Below the pieces are notes generated by a model, which was given only the letters and a program-made list of their open reading frames with translations, was not told where the DNA came from and searched no databases. This document shows positions 11,290-14,382 of a stretch of DNA of 14,382 nt, piece after piece. The translations under genes were made by a program, and so were the position numbers. The first letter of the stretch is position 1. Every line of letters starts with the position of its first letter. Source of the DNA: Gammaproteobacteria bacterium UBA2168 (GTDB lineage Bacteria; Pseudomonadota; Gammaproteobacteria; Pseudomonadales; Azotimanducaceae); the NCBI GenBank assembly GCA_002327525.1, contig DCWG01000099.1, forward strand, positions 1,019 to 15,400, in the 5' to 3' direction.

Positions 11290-11639
11290 CAGCTGATTAC
11301 TCGCTCGCTTCGGTCCAGAAGCGCGCGCTGCTCAGAGGCGGTCAACGTTTCAACAGGGGTGCCGAGAGTATCGGCTTCGAGACCGCGCTCAGCGAGACTC
11401 TCCGCGCACACATAGAGGTGTTCGACATCGTATTCAGGCAGTGCGGTGAGAATCTTCAGGACACTGCGCCGATCGAGTTCGCTGACGTCCTGATCCGGTA
11501 ACGCAGACCAGACGGCGTCACCTTTCAGCAGCACTGACACCTGCTGGTCGAAGACAGCGGCGACCAGAGCCGCTTCGAGAGTCTCCACCACACGCTGCGT
11601 GCGGTAGGGCGAATCGGTGATGAGGAAGAGAACGTTCAT
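11289..11639 (-). CDS. tusC: Sulfur relay protein TusC (DsrF family)
   Basis: TusC is the middle subunit of the TusBCD complex of the tRNA thiolation relay, with the DsrE/F alpha-beta fold. The 116-residue product starts MNVLFLITDSPYRTQRVVET and carries VSVLLKGDAVW (35-45), typical of DsrF proteins. A start at 11669 is open but adds 10 residues; ATG at 11639 shares a base with the tusD stop in a TGATG junction and has AGGG just upstream. It carries one cysteine, Cys78, not known to me as catalytic in this family. Confidence 0.92.
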   Translation of the reverse strand: MNVLFLITDSPYRTQRVVETLEAALVAAVFDQQVSVLLKGDAVWSALPDQDVSELDRRSVLKILTALPEYDVEHLYVCAESLAERGLEADTLGTPVETLTASEQRALLDRSERVIS

Positions 11640-12031
11640 CAGGCCCTGAACGTGACCAGCCGGTCGCACTCGATTGCGGCCTCGATAAGCACGCCCAGAC
11701 CGGCGATCTGAAATGCGGGATGCACGTTGGCGGCGTTGCGCTCATAGCGGTCGCGCTCGGTTTCATCGAGCATACCGCGTTTCAGCGAAGCGGCGATGCA
11801 GATATCGAGTTCTGTGCCGGTCTCCTCGTGTAAGCCGACCCATAGCGCGCCGACGTCGGTTTCCTCCTGGGGTGGAACGGCAAGCGTGGAGGCGGTCTGC
11901 ACTCCGTCGTGATAGAAGAACACTCGCTGCAGCTGGTGGCCACGTCTGAGCACCGCCCGCGCAAAGCGATATGCGCTGAGCGCCGCCTGGGAGTTGTGGG
12001 GCGCACCGTGTACGGCGAGGGTGAATTTCAC
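11639..12031 (-). CDS. tusD: Sulfurtransferase TusD (DsrE family)
   Basis: TusD receives persulfide sulfur from TusA and hands it to TusE; its conserved cysteine carries the persulfide. The 130-residue protein begins MKFTLAVHGAPHNSQAALSA, has VFFYHDGVQTA (37-47), and places its cysteine in LDICIAASLKRGM at exactly residue 78, the number used for E. coli TusD and Allochromatium DsrE. The end QIAGLGVLIEAAIECDR is typical. The start is GTG at 12031. It is the first gene of tusDCBE, with a perfect TATAAT box about 28 bases upstream, giving a short leader. Confidence 0.94.
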   Translation of the reverse strand: MKFTLAVHGAPHNSQAALSAYRFARAVLRRGHQLQRVFFYHDGVQTASTLAVPPQEETDVGALWVGLHEETGTELDICIAASLKRGMLDETERDRYERNAANVHPAFQIAGLGVLIEAAIECDRLVTFRA

Positions 12032-12058
12032 AGGCCCGTTCCAGATTGGGGTGCGCGC

Positions 12059-12064
12059 ATTATA
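12059..12064 (-). promoter_or_regulatory. tusD: Probable -10 box of the tusDCBE promoter
   Basis: On the minus strand this reads TATAAT, a perfect sigma-70 -10 consensus, and would start transcription about 20 bases upstream of the tusD GTG. No good -35 hexamer is present at 16-18 bases, so it may be weak, depend on an activator, or be coincidental. The position between the hairpin at 12103-12128 and tusD supports the call. Confidence 0.45.
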
Positions 12065-12102
12065 CGGTGTACAGGTGTCAGTGGCCGTGTTGCGGTTGCT
12101 CG

Positions 12103-12128
12103 ACCACCGGCACGCTCAAGCCGGTGGT
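12103..12128 (-). terminator. Hairpin downstream of the sulfotransferase gene, possible terminator
   Basis: ACCACCGGC and GCCGGTGGT form a perfect 9-bp GC-rich stem with an 8-base loop, beginning 16 bases after the sulfotransferase stop codon. On the minus strand no T-run follows, so it is not a textbook intrinsic terminator; it may instead stabilise the transcript end or need Rho. It sits between the sulfotransferase gene and the proposed tus promoter. Confidence 0.5.
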
Positions 12129-12143
12129 ATTTCTGCTGATATG

Positions 12144-13070
12144 TCAGATGTGAGTCGCGTGAGTCGATCGAAGCTGGTCGTATCCCAGTTCCGTGTAAGT
12201 CGGCTGCATGCAGGTGATCAGTTTCTGCCGGTATTCGTCATCCCAGTCGTCGCCGTAACTTTGGTTACGGGGTGCGAGATGGATGTCGGGGTCGCGTGCG
12301 GGATCGAGCCCCACCTTGCGGTACACCTCGGAGATGGTCTCAGCCGGATCCGCCGCAAAAGTCTCGTAACGCAACTCGATGTAGTGATCGGGTGCGAGTG
12401 CCGATGCCTCCTCGCGCGTGGTTTCGACGATCTTGCGCCACTGCAGGGCGGCCAGAACACCTGGATCGCGCCCCCACGTTTCCCAGCGCTCGAGGTCGCT
12501 GTCGGTCAGACCACCGGACCACCAGGGTTGCTCGAGACCTCCCTGGCTCTTCCAGAAGGCGACATTCAGCAGTGACTTCACCACGTCCAGGCCATCACGG
12601 ATGATGTTCACGATGTAGGTTTCAGGCCACACACTCGATAGATAGCGCACACGGCCCGGTCCGGTCAGCTTGGCGGTGATTCGTGGATGTCCCTGGTACT
12701 TGCGCGTTGCCTCAATGACCTTGCGCAATTGTCGACGTTCCCTTTCCGTGGCCCGTTGGCCGAGAAGATATCCGCGAGCGAACTGCGCGTTGGAGTGCGC
12801 GGTCCAGAGTTCGTAGGATTCATCGGGGCGCGGCAGATATTTATTCCATAGGCCGAGATCGCCAAACTGGTTTTTGGCACCGCGCAGGTTAATCCACCGG
12901 TTGTCGACCAGCCGGCGCAACAGGTTGATGGAAGGAAGCCGGGGCGCGTTGCGAGCGTAGTTCAACACCCAGGCCAGGTCGGGATGCAGGGCGAACTGTT
13001 CGAATACGATGGTGGTACCACTGCGCGGTGCGCCCACGAACAATATCGGATCTGTCCTGTCAGCCTCCAT
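12144..13070 (-). CDS. Sulfotransferase family protein (PAPS-dependent type)
   Basis: The 308-residue product begins MEADRTDPILFVGAPRSGTT. The GAPRSGTT stretch (residues 13-20) is the 5'-phosphosulfate-binding loop of PAPS sulfotransferases, and NIIRDGLDVVKSLLNVAFW (about 155-173) fits the 3'-phosphate-binding helix. The later ELRYETFAADPAETISEVYRKVGL is the usual family segment before the C terminus. There is no signal peptide or membrane helix, so it is probably cytoplasmic. It would transfer a sulfuryl group from PAPS to an alcohol, sugar or amine, but the acceptor cannot be read from sequence. GTG at 13073 directly precedes the ATG at 13070; ATG is taken. It lies upstream of tusD in the same direction, separated by 112 bases and a hairpin, so it is probably a separate transcript. 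Confidence 0.88.
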   Translation of the reverse strand: MEADRTDPILFVGAPRSGTTIVFEQFALHPDLAWVLNYARNAPRLPSINLLRRLVDNRWINLRGAKNQFGDLGLWNKYLPRPDESYELWTAHSNAQFARGYLLGQRATERERRQLRKVIEATRKYQGHPRITAKLTGPGRVRYLSSVWPETYIVNIIRDGLDVVKSLLNVAFWKSQGGLEQPWWSGGLTDSDLERWETWGRDPGVLAALQWRKIVETTREEASALAPDHYIELRYETFAADPAETISEVYRKVGLDPARDPDIHLAPRNQSYGDDWDDEYRQKLITCMQPTYTELGYDQLRSTHATHI

Positions 13071-13202
13071 CACGGTGCTCTGATCGAAAAGCCGGAGTAT
13101 AGCGATCGCTGAGCGCTGGGAAATCGGTCTGGATCACGTTCGCCTTGATAGATCGAGCGGTCAGCGACCGAAGGGTAGGCTGGTTGACCGGCATGCTTCG
13201 AA

Positions 13203-13316
13203 TCAGGAAGCAACGGCTTCGCTAATCAGCGGTGCAGCCTGGGTCTCGGCCCGATGATCCAACTCCTGCAGTACCGTCTCGATGCAGCGGCTGATGTTGG
13301 TGCAATTACGGATCAT
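13203..13316 (-). pseudogene. Out-of-frame continuation of the DUF3336-like gene, or a tiny coupled ORF
   Basis: This 37-codon frame begins MIRNCTNISRCIETVLQELD and ends ISEAVAS. Its ATG overlaps the TGA of the preceding gene in an ATGA junction. The same frame is open further upstream and reads HLAKLEM before the ATG, so it may be the C-terminal part of that gene displaced by a frameshift (a one-base loss or two-base gain somewhere near 13320-13350). It is helical and amphipathic in appearance. Whether it is a real small gene, a sequencing error or decay cannot be settled here. Confidence 0.35.
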
Positions 13317-13591
13317 TTCGAGCTTCGCCAGGTGGAGCGTTCGCCTTCGCGAATGAGCGCCTGGGCACCCATGCCGGCCATGTTGGCGTGCAGGCCCTCA
13401 TCCAGGTAGAACAGCAGAGCTTGGTCGCCGCCGCTCGCGCGTATGTTGCGCAACTCATCCAGCCTGAAGCGGATGAGCTTGTAGTCGTACAGCGGGGTGC
13501 TCTCCTGCTCTTTCCAACGCTGGGCACCCGATTTCAGGTCTTCCACCAGCGCTTTGTGCTGCCACTGTTCGTATGTTTCGGGCTGCGTCAT
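13313..13591 (-). CDS. Small protein resembling the DUF3336 domain
   Basis: The 92-residue product begins MTQPETYEQWQHKALVEDL. It carries RWKEQES, LYDYKLIRFRLDELRNIR and LLFYLDEGLHANMAGMG. From memory this pattern (Tyr-x2-Trp, then YDYxLI, RLxxLRxxR, then LHxNMxGMG) is that of DUF3336, a domain found at the N terminus of some patatin-like lipases. Here no lipase domain follows; the frame stops soon after the domain core, with the last 10-12 residues unlike the family. Another frame continues to 13203, so the gene may be truncated or frameshifted. No strong ribosome-binding site is seen before the ATG at 13591. The function is unknown, and lipid association is only a guess from the family. Confidence 0.55.
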   Translation of the reverse strand: MTQPETYEQWQHKALVEDLKSGAQRWKEQESTPLYDYKLIRFRLDELRNIRASGGDQALLFYLDEGLHANMAGMGAQALIREGERSTWRSSK

Positions 13592-13793
13592 GAGTGTCCG
13601 TGTTCATGTATGGTCAAACGCTCAGCATAGTCGAGTTGAGGCGCGAGTGGCCACCGAACGTGTCCGCAATTCCACGGATTGAATCTAGGCGCATTTGGGA
13701 TTTTACTTGGCGGTCCCGTCGAGCGAATTGACGGTAGTTCGAGTATGGTCTGGCTGCTGACGTTAAGAGCGCCGCGACTGCTACAAGACTATC

Positions 13794-14134
13794 TCAGTCG
13801 TGGTTCTCATCGCCGCGCTTGAGTTGCTCCAGTGCATCTGCCGCCTGCTTGCACCTGGCCCGAGGACACCACTCGATTGCCGCGTAGAGATGGCCGCATA
13901 TAGCCAGCGATATCGTCGTCGAAGGCTATCCTTTTGAACTGTGATGCCCTGGCAAATGCGATCGCGCGAGTGTCTTGCGAGTCGACAGGCATGTTTGATA
14001 TGAGCGAGAAGTGTTCGCTTTCCGGCAGGTGCCAGGGAATCCTGGAGCGACGATTCTGCGAGTGGTCAACGCGCCGCCAGCGACAAGACCACCAGGGTGG
14101 CAAAGTTACGCACACGGTTGTGAGCTTTACCCAT
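13794..14134 (-). pseudogene. Possible decayed gene for a small exported protein
   Basis: Three coding-like pieces follow one another on the minus strand in different frames. The first (14134 to about 14066) starts ATG and reads MGKAHNRVRNFATLVVLSLA, a good basic-plus-hydrophobic signal peptide, then hits TGA. The second (about 14070 to 13890) contains ESEHFSLISNMPVD and AIAFARASQFKRIAFDDDIA. The third (about 13885 to 13794) reads GHLYAAIEWCPRARCKQAAD and ends EQLKRGDENHD before a TGA. Together they would make a protein of roughly 110 residues with two frameshifts. I do not recognise the family. Chance open frames in GC-rich DNA are a real alternative. Confidence 0.3.
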
Positions 14135-14154
14135 CGGATTTCAGTTGTGGGTGG

Positions 14155-14199
14155 ATTTGTAGGTTATGGGATGAGTGGCATCATAAAAGACCTACAAAT
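14155..14199. repeat. 10-bp perfect inverted repeat
   Basis: ATTTGTAGGT (14155-14164) and ACCTACAAAT (14190-14199) are exact reverse complements, 25 bases apart. No T-run follows on either strand, so it is not an ordinary terminator. It lies upstream of the possible signal-peptide ATG at 14134, where an operator would be expected; it could equally be a relic of a mobile element. The repeat is seen directly; the role is inference. Confidence 0.5.
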
Positions 14200-14358
14200 T
14201 AAGTAGATACGCACGAGCTTCCCGACACATAGCTTACGGTTTACACCAGGGATGCGTGGAATCGAGCACAAACCCTTCATGGCCATACCGGAAAATGTGC
14301 AAACCACATCTGCGGTATATTCTCTAAACCATGTCCCCGGTAAGGACCCGGCCTTGAG

Positions 14359-14382
14359 TGGCGGAGGGGCAGGGATTCGAAC
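14359..14382 (-). tRNA. tRNA-Ser, 3' part (cut by window end)
   Basis: On the minus strand the last 24 bases read GTTCGAAT, CCCTG, CCCCTCC, G, CCA. These are the T loop, the 3' half of the T stem, the 3' half of the acceptor stem, discriminator base G73 and an encoded CCA end. The pattern is nearly that of E. coli tRNA-Ser, and G73 fits serine; the implied 5' acceptor strand would be GGAGGGG. The anticodon and long variable arm lie beyond the window, so the isoacceptor cannot be named and another G73 tRNA is not fully excluded. No clear terminator follows it. Confidence 0.85.

Larger units (their letters stand above)
13592..14358. other. Gene-poor stretch before the tRNA gene
   Basis: This 767-base stretch has no intact gene I can support. 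From 13592 to 13793 I see nothing recognisable. From 13794 to 14134 the minus strand holds coding-like pieces in three frames (listed as a possible pseudogene). From 14155 to 14199 there is a perfect inverted repeat. From 14200 to 14358 the sequence is more AT-rich than the genes around it and shows no convincing open frame, promoter or terminator. Open frames of 90-102 codons on both strands (13934-14206 plus, 13807-14115 minus) do not look like known proteins as a whole. Confidence 0.5.

Noticed and set aside
10698..12031. Reading the operon as dissimilatory dsrEFH-dsrC for sulfur oxidation
   Set aside because: TusE lacks the second C-terminal cysteine required in DsrC, and no dsrAB, dsrM or other dsr genes are in the window.
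13190..13205. TTCGAATC near 13195 as an attachment-site copy of the tRNA-Ser 3' end
   Set aside because: Only about 8 bases match, the rest of the tRNA end is absent, and no integrase gene is seen.
13934..14206. 90-codon plus-strand open frame near the tRNA
   Set aside because: No start signal and no recognisable family. It is antisense to better coding-like pieces and runs through the inverted repeat.

Overview
The window looks like core chromosome of a GC-rich gammaproteobacterium, probably a Chromatiales/Ectothiorhodospiraceae-type lineage. The support is the gene content and order: clpA, infA, bpt, aat; ftsK, lolA, rarA, crcB, serS, cysG; and a tusDCBE sulfur-relay operon. The lineage is inferred from this order and from family resemblance, not from any search.

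Left part (1-3226). The C-terminal part of clpA runs rightward into the window from its left edge. It converges on a leftward block that reads PA4642-family small protein, aat, bpt, infA. ClpA is the unfoldase of the bacterial N-degron pathway, and Aat and Bpt are the two aminoacyl-tRNA-protein transferases that create its degrons. Writer and destroyer enzymes therefore sit side by side. infA, for translation initiation factor IF-1, lies between them.

Middle part (3227-10684). After a 301-base divergent intergenic region, six rightward genes are packed tightly, several overlapping: ftsK (chromosome segregation motor), lolA (lipoprotein carrier), rarA (replication-associated AAA+ ATPase), crcB (fluoride channel), serS (seryl-tRNA synthetase) and cysG (siroheme synthase).

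Right part (10698-13070). Convergent with cysG is a leftward operon tusD-tusC-tusB-tusE with 1-base stop/start overlaps. It encodes the sulfur relay for tRNA 2-thiouridine. TusE carries only the penultimate cysteine and has Ala where dissimilatory DsrC has its second one, so the set looks biosynthetic rather than for sulfur oxidation. A perfect TATAAT box lies just upstream of tusD, and a 9-bp perfect hairpin separates it from an upstream PAPS-type sulfotransferase gene.

Right end (13071-14382). This part is loosely packed. It holds a short gene resembling the DUF3336 domain, with an out-of-frame continuation; a probable decayed exported-protein gene scattered over three frames; a 10-bp perfect inverted repeat; and the 3' end of a leftward tRNA-Ser cut by the window edge.

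I found no CRISPR array, transposase, phage gene or defence system. Nothing here is clearly a new system. The most interesting points are the clustered N-degron genes with the uncharacterised PA4642-family gene upstream of aat, the cysteine pattern of the Tus/Dsr proteins, and the broken small genes beside the tRNA.
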